Position numbers and translations under genes: made by a program. Below, in pieces: positions 42,721 to 50,671 of a stretch of 64,000 nucleotides of DNA. The stretch comes from Jiangella gansuensis DSM 44835 (GTDB lineage Bacteria; Actinomycetota; Actinomycetes; Jiangellales; Jiangellaceae), in NCBI RefSeq assembly GCF_000515395.1, contig NZ_KI911782.1, positions 4,990,070 to 5,054,069 of the forward strand, written 5' to 3'. How positions within the stretch are numbered: position 1 is the first letter of the stretch; the number at the start of each line of letters is the position of its first letter. The notes under the pieces were generated by a model. It had not been told where the DNA came from, did no database searches, and worked only from the letters and a program-made list of their open reading frames with translations.

Positions 42721-45078
42721 TCAGCCGGTCACGCTACGACGGGTGCGGGCGTAGAGCGCCGCGCCCAGACCGAGCAGGAGCAGCCCGGCAGCCATGACCA
42801 GCGTGTTGGTGGAAGCACCGGTGTCCGGCAGGTCCTCGCCGCCGTCCTCGGTGCCGTTGTCGCCGCCGTCCTCGGCGCCACCCTCACCGTTCTCGTCGCC
42901 GTTCTCGTCACCGGACTCGACGTCGATGGTGAAGGTGACCGGCCCGGCCTCCGGCGACGTGGCGCCATTGATGGTCTGCACCGCGGTGACGGAGCACTCG
43001 CCGTTCGGGAGGCCCTCCTCCGGGGTGAACGACCAGGCACCCTCGGCGTCGACCTCGGCAGCACCGGCCCAGGTGTCGTCGCCGCAGGCGATGGTCAGCT
43101 CGACCGTGGCACCCGGGATGCCCTCACCACTGAAGGTGGGGGTGGCCGTGGTGGCGGTGTCGCCTTGCTCCGGGCGGACGATCGACGGAGCGTCGACCGG
43201 GACCACGACGGTGACCTCAGCGGTCTCCGGGACCTGGATGCTGCCGACGATCTGCCGCGCGGTGATGATGCTCTCGCCGTACGGCAGGTCGCCCTCGAGC
43301 ACGATGCTCCAGGTGCCTTCCTCGTCCGTGGTGCCGGTGCCGACGACGCCGTCGCCGATGCTCAGCGTCACGGTCGAGCCGGGCTCGGCGGAGCCGGTGA
43401 CCTCGACCGGAGACGGCTGGACCTCAGCGCCGTCCTCAGGCGAGATGATGGTGATCGGCGCGGCCTCGAACGCGGCGGCCGTACCGGTCAGGGTGTAGTT
43501 GCCCAGGCTGCCGTACGAGGTGTAGCCCGAGCCGTTGCTCGGCGTGTTGGCGGCCGGGTCGCCCTGGCCGGCACCGCTGACGCGCACGGAGTACGCACCG
43601 GCCTCGACCTCGGTCTCGATGGTGGCGCCCAGGCCGGTGGCCTGGCGGTCCAGCGGCGAGCTGGCCGGGTCGGTGGCCGTCTCCGGGTTCGCCTCGGCGA
43701 CGCGGTTGCCCTCGGAGTCGATGAGCTCCAGGTAGACGTCGAGGTTCGGCCCGACGGACGCCGGGTCGGCGGTGATGGTGACCGGGCCGCCGTTGGTGAC
43801 CAGCGAGAAGACGTCGCGCTCGTCGGGGGCACCGATGACGCCGGCGGCCTCGAACTCGCCACTGGCGTTGTCCAGCGCGCTGCCCTCGCCGATCTCGTCC
43901 GCGTGGTCGTCGGCCGCATAGGCCGCCCGACCACCGTAGTAGAACTGCAGCGTCAGCTCGTCACCGGGCGGGTTGCAGCCCCCGTCCGCGTTGGGCTTGT
44001 AGGCGCTGTCACCCGGCTGCGGGTTGTTCGAGTCCTCGGCGTCGGTGCAGAAGCCCTCGTTCCACATCTGGTCACCGTCGTACACCATGAACGACTGGAA
44101 CGCCGCGTCCGCGTTGGTGATCTCGGCGAGGTCGTCCTGCTCCGGGTTGGTGGTACCGGAGTACTGACCGTTGTCCCACTGCGACAGCGGCGCGTACCAG
44201 GGAGCGCCCATGATCGGGCCCCACAGCGTCTCCGGCTCGGCCGGGGTGTCGCCGTAGTACTCGTCGTCGCCGATGCCGTCGTGGGTCAGGTTGAACGTGT
44301 GGCCGACCTCGTGCGACACGATGTTGCCGACGTCGGACGGGTTGCTGTCACGCGCGATCGGGGCGAAGATCAGCGCCGGCGAGTAGAACTGGTTGCCGAA
44401 GCCGCCCAGCCACGCCCGGCCGCTGGCACCGTCGGCCGGAGCGATGTCCGTGGTGTCGGTGATGACGGCGGTCATGCCGTACTCGCCGTCGTCCATGGAC
44501 GTCTTGTGCAGCGCGTCCGCACCCGGGTCAGTGGTGGTGACGTTGATGTCGAACGGCGCGAAGTCCTCCGCCACCCGGGCCCACACCTGCTGGACGTAGT
44601 CCGCGTCCGAGGCCGCCGCGTTGGCGTCGAGCTCGAACACGTCCTCCTGGTAGTAGCGGTTCCACTCCGTGTCCTGGATGGTGGCGCCGTCGAAGTCGAG
44701 GTAGACCGTGTACGGCGCGCCTGGCTTGGAACCGCCGGCCGGGTCGCCCGGGACGTCGGCGGCGGGCGCCAGCTCCTCGGCGTGGTCGTGGTCGTGATCG
44801 TGGTCAGGTGCCTCGAAGCGGTCGGTGTAGGACAGCATGCCGGACTCGGCGACGACAGCCTGCTCGGTCTCGACCAGCTCACGCACCGTCTGGAGGCTCA
44901 GGTCGGCCCGGTCGGCCGCCACCTCGAGGATGCGGTCGGTCGTCGACGTCGCCCGCTCGACGAGCTCAGGCAGTCTGTCGGAGGAGCTGGCCGGCGACGC
45001 CACACCGGCGACCGTGAGGGCCGCGGCACCGGTGGTCGCCACCGCGGCAAGCAGCCGCCGTGGTGTTCTCGAACTCAT
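42721..45078 (-). CDS. secreted zinc metallopeptidase with LPDTG wall anchor
   Basis: 785 residues. Signal peptide (RRLLAAVATTGAAALTVAGVASP), a pro-like region, then an M6/reprolysin-like catalytic domain with VSHEVGHTFNLTHDG (HExxHxxxxxH) near residue 256. A pre-peptidase C-terminal domain follows (about 370-490), then two Ig-like repeats and an acidic spacer (DENGDENGEGG). The C-terminal sorting signal is LPDTG plus a hydrophobic helix and an Arg-rich end. It is expected to be exported and linked to the wall by the class E sortase encoded divergently next to it. The proteolytic target is unknown. Confidence 0.88.
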   Translation of the reverse strand: MSSRTPRRLLAAVATTGAAALTVAGVASPASSSDRLPELVERATSTTDRILEVAADRADLSLQTVRELVETEQAVVAESGMLSYTDRFEAPDHDHDHDHAEELAPAADVPGDPAGGSKPGAPYTVYLDFDGATIQDTEWNRYYQEDVFELDANAAASDADYVQQVWARVAEDFAPFDINVTTTDPGADALHKTSMDDGEYGMTAVITDTTDIAPADGASGRAWLGGFGNQFYSPALIFAPIARDSNPSDVGNIVSHEVGHTFNLTHDGIGDDEYYGDTPAEPETLWGPIMGAPWYAPLSQWDNGQYSGTTNPEQDDLAEITNADAAFQSFMVYDGDQMWNEGFCTDAEDSNNPQPGDSAYKPNADGGCNPPGDELTLQFYYGGRAAYAADDHADEIGEGSALDNASGEFEAAGVIGAPDERDVFSLVTNGGPVTITADPASVGPNLDVYLELIDSEGNRVAEANPETATDPASSPLDRQATGLGATIETEVEAGAYSVRVSGAGQGDPAANTPSNGSGYTSYGSLGNYTLTGTAAAFEAAPITIISPEDGAEVQPSPVEVTGSAEPGSTVTLSIGDGVVGTGTTDEEGTWSIVLEGDLPYGESIITARQIVGSIQVPETAEVTVVVPVDAPSIVRPEQGDTATTATPTFSGEGIPGATVELTIACGDDTWAGAAEVDAEGAWSFTPEEGLPNGECSVTAVQTINGATSPEAGPVTFTIDVESGDENGDENGEGGAEDGGDNGTEDGGEDLPDTGASTNTLVMAAGLLLLGLGAALYARTRRSVTG

Positions 45079-45259
45079 TCGTCATATCTCCCGTGTCATG
45101 CGAATCACGGCAGCCCGATGGTGCCCATCGACCATGTAGTCCACCAGGCATACGCCGCCGCACGCTAGCAGATATGACACGTGAATCAACCGAACGGACA
45201 TGACTTCCGACAAACGGTCCGGTCCCGGGCACCCAGTGTCGCCGGTTAGGCTTCTGACC

Positions 45260-45988
45260 ATGCATCGCAAGGCGACTCGGGGGCGCCGCAGAGCCCCACG
45301 CCGTAAGAAGGCTCCCCAGAAGGCTCCGCAGCGCAACATCGCAGCCCTGGTCGCCGGCGGCTTCGGCGAACTCATGCTCACCGCGGGCGCGGTCGTGCTG
45401 CTGTTCGTCGTCTACACGCTGTGGGGCACGGGCATCCAGACGGCCAGCGCCCAGAACGACCTGCGCGACCAGCTGGGCCTCGACTCCGGGCAGATCGAGA
45501 AGGAGCCCGTCCCGCTGGACCAGCTCGAGGTCGGCGACGCCTACGGCATCATCCGCATCCCCCGCTTCGGCGAGGACTGGGAGTGGATCATCGTCCAGGG
45601 CACCGAGGACAGCGATCTGAAGAACGGCCCGGGCCACTACCTCGACAGCGTCGACCCCGGCGAGGTCGGGAACTTCTCCATCGCCGCGCACCGTTCTGGA
45701 CATGGCGAGCCGTTCGCGCAGTTCCCGGAGCTCCAGGTCGGCGACGTCGTCGAGATCGAGACGGCCACCGGGACGTACGTCTACCAGCTGGACAACGCCC
45801 CGAACGGCGACCCTGACGGCAACCGGATCGACGTCACCGACACCTGGGTGGTCGACCCAGTGCCCGGTGAGCCGTCGGACATCGAGCCCACCGAACGACG
45901 CATCACGCTCACTACGTGCTGGCCCCGGTGGGGGTCGTCACACCGGATGTACGCGACCGGCGTCCTGGTCGGCGGAGAGGAAATCTAG
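45260..45988 (+). CDS. class E sortase
   Basis: 242 residues from ATG 45260 (an ATG at 45200 is the alternative; neither has a strong ribosome site). A Lys/Arg/Pro-rich cytoplasmic N-terminus, a membrane helix (about 38-57), then the sortase barrel with catalytic His144 in IAAHRSGHGEPF, Cys220 in ITLTTCWPRW, and Arg229. Class E sortases join LAXTG- or LPXTG-type proteins to peptidoglycan. The divergent LPDTG metallopeptidase is a likely substrate. Followed five bases later by a conserved 51-aa membrane protein. Confidence 0.9.
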   Translation: MHRKATRGRRRAPRRKKAPQKAPQRNIAALVAGGFGELMLTAGAVVLLFVVYTLWGTGIQTASAQNDLRDQLGLDSGQIEKEPVPLDQLEVGDAYGIIRIPRFGEDWEWIIVQGTEDSDLKNGPGHYLDSVDPGEVGNFSIAAHRSGHGEPFAQFPELQVGDVVEIETATGTYVYQLDNAPNGDPDGNRIDVTDTWVVDPVPGEPSDIEPTERRITLTTCWPRWGSSHRMYATGVLVGGEEI

Positions 45989-45992
45989 ATAG

Positions 45993-46148
45993 ATGTACGC
46001 CTGGATATGGCGGCACCTGCCCGGACCATGGCCGGTTCGGCTGCTCATCTACCTGGTCCTCATCGCGGCCGTGGTGTACGCCCTGTTCATCTGGGTGTTC
46101 CCGTGGGCCGAGGACGCCTTCAACATCAGCGAGGTCACCGTCGGCTGA
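45993..46148 (+). CDS. small membrane protein following the sortase (51 aa)
   Basis: ATG 45993; the frame ends at TGA 46146-46148. The product begins MYAWIWRHLPGPWPVRL, has one membrane helix (LIYLVLIAAVVYALFIWVF) and a short acidic external tail (AEDAFNISEVTVG). GGAGAGG lies 12 bases upstream. Small proteins of exactly this kind follow class E sortase genes in many actinobacteria, so they probably act with the sortase; the role is unknown. Confidence 0.78.
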   Translation: MYAWIWRHLPGPWPVRLLIYLVLIAAVVYALFIWVFPWAEDAFNISEVTVG

Positions 46149-46170
46149 GCGGCGGCCGACCACGAGACGA

Positions 46171-46216
46171 CGACGGCGGATCGGGACGCCCACTCGGGCG
46201 AGCCGATCCGCCGTCG
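46171..46216. terminator. bidirectional hairpin
   Basis: CGACGGCGGATCGG (46171-46184) and CCGATCCGCCGTCG (46203-46216) are perfect 14-bp arms with an 18-base loop. They lie between the 51-aa gene stop (46148) and the stop of the convergent ThiS-like gene (46232). Confidence 0.85.
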
Positions 46217-46231
46217 CGGGTCTGTCCGGCC

Positions 46232-46516
46232 TCAGCCGCCGGCGACCGCCGGGATGACCGACACCTTGGTTCCGTCCGGCGTCGCCGTCTGCAGGCCGGA
46301 GGCGAACCGGACGTCGTCGTCGTTCACGTAGACGTTGACGAAGCGGCGGATCTGGCCGGTGTCGTCGAGGACCCGCGCGCCGATACCCGGATACTGGGCG
46401 TCCAGCGCCGCGAAGACGTCGGACAGCGTGGCGTCGGCCGCGACGTCCACGGTGACGTCGGACTCGCCCTTGGTGTAGGTGCGCAGGATGGTCGGAACGC
46501 GTACCGCAACGCTCAT
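46232..46516 (-). CDS. MoaD/ThiS-family sulfur carrier protein
   Basis: 94-residue beta-grasp protein (VAVRVPTILRTYTKGESDVT, LDAQYPGIGARVLD) ending in the diglycine VIPAVAGG. That terminus is adenylated and thiocarboxylated by an E1-like enzyme so that the protein donates sulfide. CysO of Mycobacterium and HcyS-type carriers have the same design. It is encoded three bases after the threonine-synthase-like gene in the same SAM-riboswitch-controlled transcript, which points to sulfur delivery for an amino acid rather than molybdopterin or thiamine synthesis; no moa or thi genes are near. Confidence 0.85.
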   Translation of the reverse strand: MSVAVRVPTILRTYTKGESDVTVDVAADATLSDVFAALDAQYPGIGARVLDDTGQIRRFVNVYVNDDDVRFASGLQTATPDGTKVSVIPAVAGG

Positions 46517-46519
46517 GGC

Positions 46520-47767
46520 TCAGCCTCCGTTGACGAGGCGGTGGAATGCCTCGGTAGTGGGTTCGATCGTGCCCGCCGGCCCGACAACCGGCGAGACGGC
46601 GTCGAGCGTCTTCAACCCGTCGCCGGTGTTGAAGACGACGGTCTCCGCCTCCGGGTCGAGCTTGCCCTCACGCAGCAGCTTCGCCAGGACGGCGACGGTG
46701 ACACCGCCGGCGGTCTCGGCGAAGATGCCCTCGGTGCGGGCCAGCAGCCGGATGCCGTCGACCACCTCGTCGTCGCTGACGTCCTCGACCGCGCCACCGG
46801 TGCGCCGGGCGACGTCGAGGACGTACGGGCCGTCAGCGGGGTTGCCGATGGCCAGCGACTTCGCGATGGTGTCCGGACGGACCGGGCGGACGACGTCGTG
46901 GCCGGCCTTGAACGCCTCGGCCACCGGCGAGCAGCCGGTCGCCTGCGCGCCGAAGATGGCTGGTGCGTCGCCCTCGACGAGGCCGAGTTGCACGAGCTCA
47001 CGGAAGGCCTTGTCGACCTTGGTCAGCTGCGAGCCGCTGGCCACCGGGATGACCACCTGGCGGGGCAGCCGCCAGCCCAGCTGTTCGACGGTCTCGTAGC
47101 CGAGCGTCTTGGAGCCCTCGGCGTAGTACGGGCGCACGTTGACGTTGACGAACGCCCAGTCGTCGTGCTCGCCGGCCAGCTCGGAGGCGAGCCGGTTGAC
47201 GTCGTCGTAGTTGCCGTCGACGGCAACGAGCGTGGTGCCGTAGACGGCGCTGGTCACGATCTTGGGCTGTTCGAGGTTGCTCGGGATGAACACGAAGCTG
47301 CGGATGCCCGCGCGGGCCGCGGCGGCGGCAACGGCGTTGGCGAGGTTGCCCGTGGACGGACAGGCCAGCACGGTGAAGCCCAGCTCGCGGGCCGCGGCGA
47401 GCGCTACAGCGACCACCCGGTCCTTGAACGAGTGGGTCGGGTTGGCGGCGTCGTTCTTGATCCACAGCGCCCGTAGACCCAACTCGCGAGCCAGGTTGTC
47501 CGCGCGCACCAGCGGGGTGAAACCGGGATCGGTGTTCGGGGTGTCCGCCACGTCGGCCGGCACCGGCAGCAGGTCGCGGTAGCGCCAGATGGAGCGGGGC
47601 CCGCTCTCGATGCGCTCGCGGGTGATGGTGCCGTAGTCGTAGGCGACCTCCAGCGGCCCGAAGCACTCCAGACAGGCGTAGTGCGGCCCGAGCTCGACGG
47701 TCGCGCCGCACTCACGACATGACAGGTGCGTGGCGCGTCCCAAGGAGGTGGCGGTGGTGACGGTCAT
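46520..47767 (-). CDS. thrC: threonine-synthase-like PLP enzyme (possible homocysteine synthase)
   Basis: 415-residue fold-type II PLP protein. An N-terminal four-cysteine motif (Cys17, 20, 32, 35; SCRECG and ACLECFG) precedes the catalytic core with THSFKDRVV (PLP lysine near 113), ACPSTGNLANAVAAAAAR and VASGSQLTKVDKAF. By sequence it would be called threonine synthase (O-phosphohomoserine to threonine). The SAM riboswitch just upstream and the ThiS-like sulfur carrier just downstream fit better with a sulfide-using reaction on O-phosphohomoserine or a related ester to give homocysteine. AGAAGGG before the ATG touches the riboswitch P1 stem. Confidence 0.85.
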   Translation of the reverse strand: MTVTTATSLGRATHLSCRECGATVELGPHYACLECFGPLEVAYDYGTITRERIESGPRSIWRYRDLLPVPADVADTPNTDPGFTPLVRADNLARELGLRALWIKNDAANPTHSFKDRVVAVALAAARELGFTVLACPSTGNLANAVAAAAARAGIRSFVFIPSNLEQPKIVTSAVYGTTLVAVDGNYDDVNRLASELAGEHDDWAFVNVNVRPYYAEGSKTLGYETVEQLGWRLPRQVVIPVASGSQLTKVDKAFRELVQLGLVEGDAPAIFGAQATGCSPVAEAFKAGHDVVRPVRPDTIAKSLAIGNPADGPYVLDVARRTGGAVEDVSDDEVVDGIRLLARTEGIFAETAGGVTVAVLAKLLREGKLDPEAETVVFNTGDGLKTLDAVSPVVGPAGTIEPTTEAFHRLVNGG

Positions 47768-47778
47768 GCGAGATCCCT

Positions 47779-47902
47779 TCTCATCTCTCCCACCGGGTCG
47801 CGGCGGGCCGGAGTTGGCACCGTCGTCGCACGTGGCCCAGGGCCTCGCGCGGACGGTTGCCGGAGCTTCATCGGGCCGGTCCCTCAGCTCCTCTGGATGA
47901 GG
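47779..47902 (-). promoter_or_regulatory. SAM riboswitch (SAM-I/SAM-IV clan)
   Basis: Minus strand, upstream of the threonine-synthase-like gene. The conserved core is clear: CTCATCCAGAGGAGC, GAGGGACCGGCCC, GATGAAGCTCCGGCAACC, then after a variable arm GGTGCCAACTCCGGCCC and the closing GAGATGAG that pairs with CTCATC (P1). These are the joining and kink-turn sequences of the SAM-I/SAM-IV aptamer. The P1 3' strand ends 13 bases before the start codon and abuts the AGAAGGG ribosome site, so SAM binding probably blocks translation. SAM-I and SAM-IV cannot be separated without folding the 3' pseudoknot. Confidence 0.9.
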
Positions 47903-47951
47903 ACAACTGGCCGCCACTGTACGTGGGACGGCACGACAGCAGCATCGCTAG

Positions 47952-47987
47952 TCCGCGATGCGAGACATTTTTGTCTCACATCGCGGA
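47952..47987. terminator. hairpin with a T-loop downstream of the Doc-type toxin
   Basis: TCCGCGATGCGAGACA (47952-47967) and its complement (47972-47987) form 16-bp arms with one mismatch and a TTTT loop. It lies between the 3' end of the minus-strand Doc gene (48014) and the riboswitch start, and so isolates the thrC-like transcript. Confidence 0.75.
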
Positions 47988-48013
47988 TGTATGCGGTGTG
48001 CGGTGCGACGACG

Positions 48014-48397
48014 TCAGCCGACCGCCTTCGCGTGGGTAGCCAGCCAGGACGCCATCACGGCCAGCTCGAGCCGCCCCTCGGCGACCGCGATCACGAAGTC
48101 GTACGCTTCATCCTGGTCCACCTCGAGCAGGCTGAGCCCGTTGTCGAGCAGGAACACCACCGTGGCCGCCCAGGCCAGACGCTTGTTGCCGTCGACCAGT
48201 GGGTGGTTACGAGCCAGCGACTCCAGCAGCGCCGCCGCCTTGGTGGGCAGGTCCGGATAGGCGTCGGCTCCGAACATCGACGCCTGGGGTCGGTGCCCCG
48301 CGGAGTCGAGTAGACCTAAGTCGCGGATCTCGGCGGGGTGACCGAAGATCTCGTCTGCCGCGGCGAGCACGTCCTCCAGGCTCAGGTAGGCCGTCAC
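48014..48397 (-). CDS. Doc/Fic-family toxin (death-on-curing)
   Basis: 127 residues from GTG 48397, which overlaps the antitoxin stop (GTGA). The Fic/Doc active-site motif is RNHPLVDGNKRLAW near residues 64-76, with HAVDGNKR-type catalytic His and Lys retained. N-terminal YLSLEDVLAAADEIFGHPAEIRD fits Doc. Doc toxins phosphorylate EF-Tu and stop translation. Paired with the small antitoxin just upstream. Confidence 0.88.
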   Translation of the reverse strand: MTAYLSLEDVLAAADEIFGHPAEIRDLGLLDSAGHRPQASMFGADAYPDLPTKAAALLESLARNHPLVDGNKRLAWAATVVFLLDNGLSLLEVDQDEAYDFVIAVAEGRLELAVMASWLATHAKAVG

Positions 48398-48597
48398 TCC
48401 GCCAGCCGGGCCAGCAGCCCGGCGTGCCTCTCCTTGACCTGCCGGGCGAGGTCGCGGACGTGTCCTTCGCGCTCGGCGACCGCGATCCGGTCCAGGATGG
48501 CGAGCCGGGCAACCTCCTGCATGGATCGGTGCTCGCGCTCGGCCTGCCGCCGCAGCGCCTCGGTCTCTTCCTCGGTGAGTCGCAGGGTCATCGCCAT
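48394..48597 (-). CDS. ribbon-helix-helix antitoxin of the Doc-type toxin
   Basis: 67 residues from ATG 48597 (AMTLRLTEEETEALRRQAER, MQEVARLAILDRI), a CopG-like DNA-binding N-terminus, then a charged helical tail (KERHAGLLARLAE) that should bind the toxin. Gene order antitoxin-toxin with a 4-bp overlap is typical of a type II system. Confidence 0.8.
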   Translation of the reverse strand: MAMTLRLTEEETEALRRQAEREHRSMQEVARLAILDRIAVAEREGHVRDLARQVKERHAGLLARLAE

Positions 48598-48695
48598 GCA
48601 TCGATGATACCGCCGCGATACCACCCATGCCAGTTCGTGCGGCCGCGGTGGCGGACCGGGCTGGGCAGCCCACCAGGCGAACTCCCACTCCACGT

Positions 48696-48746
48696 GGCAA
48701 GCATCCGTGGTGCGGCGGGAGCACCCATACTGGACGTGATCATTTG
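48696..48746. repeat. dispersed repeat, copy B
   Basis: GGCAAGCATCC at 48696-48706 and a 32-base block at 48715-48746 that is 29/32 identical to 40625-40656 (GCGGGAGCACCCAT, three variable bases, GGACGTGATCATTTG). The copy lies in the gap 48598-48762 directly before the AGGAGG of the next gene. The long outer arm of copy A is not repeated here. Confidence 0.75.
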
Positions 48747-48762
48747 GAGTCAGGAGGCCGGC

Positions 48763-49194
48763 GTGCGGCGGCAGCATCGGGTGCGGCAGGTGGTGAACTG
48801 GCTCAATCTGTCCACCCCGATCGGGCTGCTGATCGGCGTCATCGGCAGGGTGCGGTTCGGTCGCGGGCCGGACGGGCTCATCCTCGGCCGGAGATACCGC
48901 CTGCCGATCCCGCCGGCGCCGGCGTTCACCGTCGGCAACGTCGTCCTCGTCCGCATCGACGACACCGCGCTGGCGCGCCGGCCGGCGCTCCTGGCACACG
49001 AGGCCCGGCACGCCACCCAGTACGCGTGGTTCCTCGGCCCGGTCATGCTGGTGCTCTACGCGTTGACGTCGCTGTGGTCCTGGCTGCTCACGGGGGATCC
49101 GGCATCGCGGAACCCGTTCGAGCGCCACGCCGGGCTCGCCGACGGCGGATACACCGAGCGCCCGGTGCGGCGCTGGCGGCGACTGCGCCGGTAG
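48763..49194 (+). CDS. hypothetical membrane protein with an HEARH motif
   Basis: 143 residues from GTG 48763, with AGGAGG 5 bases upstream (48752-48757). The N-terminal half contains a hydrophobic stretch (NLSTPIGLLIGVIG) and a basic region. Near residue 92 LLAHEARHATQYAWFLG holds an HExxH zinc-protease signature next to a membrane helix (LVLYALTSLWSWLL). The C-terminus is Arg-rich. Similar short proteins occur in actinobacteria, but no function is known to me. Downstream of repeat copy B. Confidence 0.7.
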   Translation: MRRQHRVRQVVNWLNLSTPIGLLIGVIGRVRFGRGPDGLILGRRYRLPIPPAPAFTVGNVVLVRIDDTALARRPALLAHEARHATQYAWFLGPVMLVLYALTSLWSWLLTGDPASRNPFERHAGLADGGYTERPVRRWRRLRR

Positions 49195-49201
49195 GCCCGC
49201 G

Positions 49202-49978
49202 CTACGGCAACGCGGCCAGCTCGCGCAACAGTGCCTGCACTCCCGGCGGGCCGGGCACGACGACGTCGGCGGCGGCCCGTAGCTCGGCCGAGGCCTCCTC
49301 GGCGTCGCTGCACACCACCACGCCCACGACGCCGTCGCCGGCGAGGGACCGGACGGCCGCGACCGCCGGCAGGTCGCCGAGGTCGTCGCCGGCATAGACG
49401 ACGGCGCTGGCGCCGGTCTCGGCCACCAGAGCCCGGATGGCCACGCCCTTGTCCATGCCGACCGGGCGCAGCTCCAGCACGAAGCGCCCCGGAGTGACCT
49501 GCAGACCGGCCGCGGCGGCGACGGCGTCGGCCTGCGGACGCAGCTCGGCGAGGGCAGCGGCGGGGTCAGGCGCGTTACGTGTGTGCAGAGCGACGGAGTG
49601 GCCCTTGTCCTCGACTGTGACGCCCGGCCGCGCGGCCGCCAGTTCGGTGACCCGCCGACGGGCGCTGTCGACGCCGTCGTCCGCACCCGGGGTGGACAGC
49701 CGCCCGTTCTCCCAGCGCTCCAGGCCGTAGTGACCCAGAACGCTGAGCCCCGGCACCTCGAACAGGCCGCCGAGCCGGACCGCGTCGGCGGCGGGCCGGC
49801 CGGTGACCACGGCGACCTTGGCCACCCGGGCGGCCACCGCGGTGAGCACGCCGGCGGTTTCCGGCAGCGCGACGGCGTCTTCGGGGCGGGGCACGATGGG
49901 CGCGAGCACGCCGTCGAAGTCCAGCGCGACAAGAGTGCGGTCCAGGCGGCCGGTCAGCCCGCGCAGCTGCGGCGTCAT
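49202..49978 (-). CDS. otsB: trehalose-6-phosphate phosphatase
   Basis: 258-residue HAD phosphatase. Motif I is VALDFDGVLAPI near residue 19, followed by VAVVTGRPAADAVRL, GHYGLERW, LELRPVGMDKGVAIRAL, and VYAGDDLGDLPA (motif III/IV). Releases phosphate from trehalose 6-phosphate made by OtsA, encoded on the opposite strand at 50994. Start overlaps the stop of the LytR_C gene (ATGA). Confidence 0.93.
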   Translation of the reverse strand: MTPQLRGLTGRLDRTLVALDFDGVLAPIVPRPEDAVALPETAGVLTAVAARVAKVAVVTGRPAADAVRLGGLFEVPGLSVLGHYGLERWENGRLSTPGADDGVDSARRRVTELAAARPGVTVEDKGHSVALHTRNAPDPAAALAELRPQADAVAAAAGLQVTPGRFVLELRPVGMDKGVAIRALVAETGASAVVYAGDDLGDLPAVAAVRSLAGDGVVGVVVCSDAEEASAELRAAADVVVPGPPGVQALLRELAALP

Positions 49979-50559
49979 TCCGGCTCGCCGACCTCGTCGA
50001 CGAAGTCCTCCACCAGCACCACGACCAGCCGGGTGTCGTTGAACGGCTCGACGGTGGGCATGATGCGGCCGATCTCGGGGAACTGCGCCATCAGCGCTTC
50101 CGCGGACTCCTCCATGCCTTCGGGGAAGTAGACCGTCGTCTCCGGGACGTTGCCGGTGAACGAGCCGACAGCGGCGACCTCCCAGCCGCCGTCGGTGAGC
50201 CGCTCACTCGCGAACTCGGCCAGGCCACTGACGCTGGTCTGGTTGAGCACGCCGATCGGCTCGCGCAGTTCCTCCGGGGCGGTCTCACCCTCGGTGGGCT
50301 GGTCGGTCGGCGCGTCCGTCGGCGCTTCGGTGGGGTCGCCGGTCGGGTCACCGGTCGGCGCCTCGGTGGGATCTTGAGTGGGCGGCGGCTCCTCGGCAGG
50401 CTCCTCACCCGCACCGCCATCGCCGCTGGCAGCGACGTCGTCGCCCGAACTACCGCCGCCGGTGTCGTCGCCGAACTGCCACAACAGAACGAGGACCACC
50501 GCCACGACGCCCACGAGCGCGACGAGCGACGGCCACAGCCGCTCCAGTCGTTCACTCAT
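49975..50559 (-). CDS. membrane-anchored LytR_C-domain protein
   Basis: 194 residues from ATG 50559 (a GTG two codons upstream is possible). One membrane helix (about 9-28), a long low-complexity linker with PTGDPTGDPTEAPTDAPTDQ repeats, then a LytR_C-like domain: IGVLNQTSVSGLAEFASERL, GGWEVAAVGSFTGNVPETTV and LVVVLVEDF. This domain is normally the C-terminus of LCP enzymes; here it is a separate protein, co-translated with otsB. Its linker resembles the tail of the LCP protein at 17632. Confidence 0.8.
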   Translation of the reverse strand: MSERLERLWPSLVALVGVVAVVLVLLWQFGDDTGGGSSGDDVAASGDGGAGEEPAEEPPPTQDPTEAPTGDPTGDPTEAPTDAPTDQPTEGETAPEELREPIGVLNQTSVSGLAEFASERLTDGGWEVAAVGSFTGNVPETTVYFPEGMEESAEALMAQFPEIGRIMPTVEPFNDTRLVVVLVEDFVDEVGEPE

Positions 50560-50671
50560 GGTCACAGGATCAGGAGACTACGCCACAGCCACGTGTCCAT
50601 GCGACACGCCCGGCGCTGGCATTCATGATCAAGATCGGCGAAACTGACATATGGCCCAGCGACGACGTCCC

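Noticed and set aside
45200-45259. upstream ATG for the class E sortase at 45200
   Set aside because: It would add 20 residues before the usual basic N-terminus and has no ribosome site; kept only as an alternative.
47779-47902. T-box or threonine attenuator upstream of the thrC-like gene
   Set aside because: No T-box sequence, no leader peptide with Thr/Ile codons; the conserved core fits the SAM aptamer instead.
50627-50650. TGATCAAGATC near 50627 as another member of the 31678 inverted repeat
   Set aside because: Only part of one arm matches and there is no second arm, so it was not counted as a copy.
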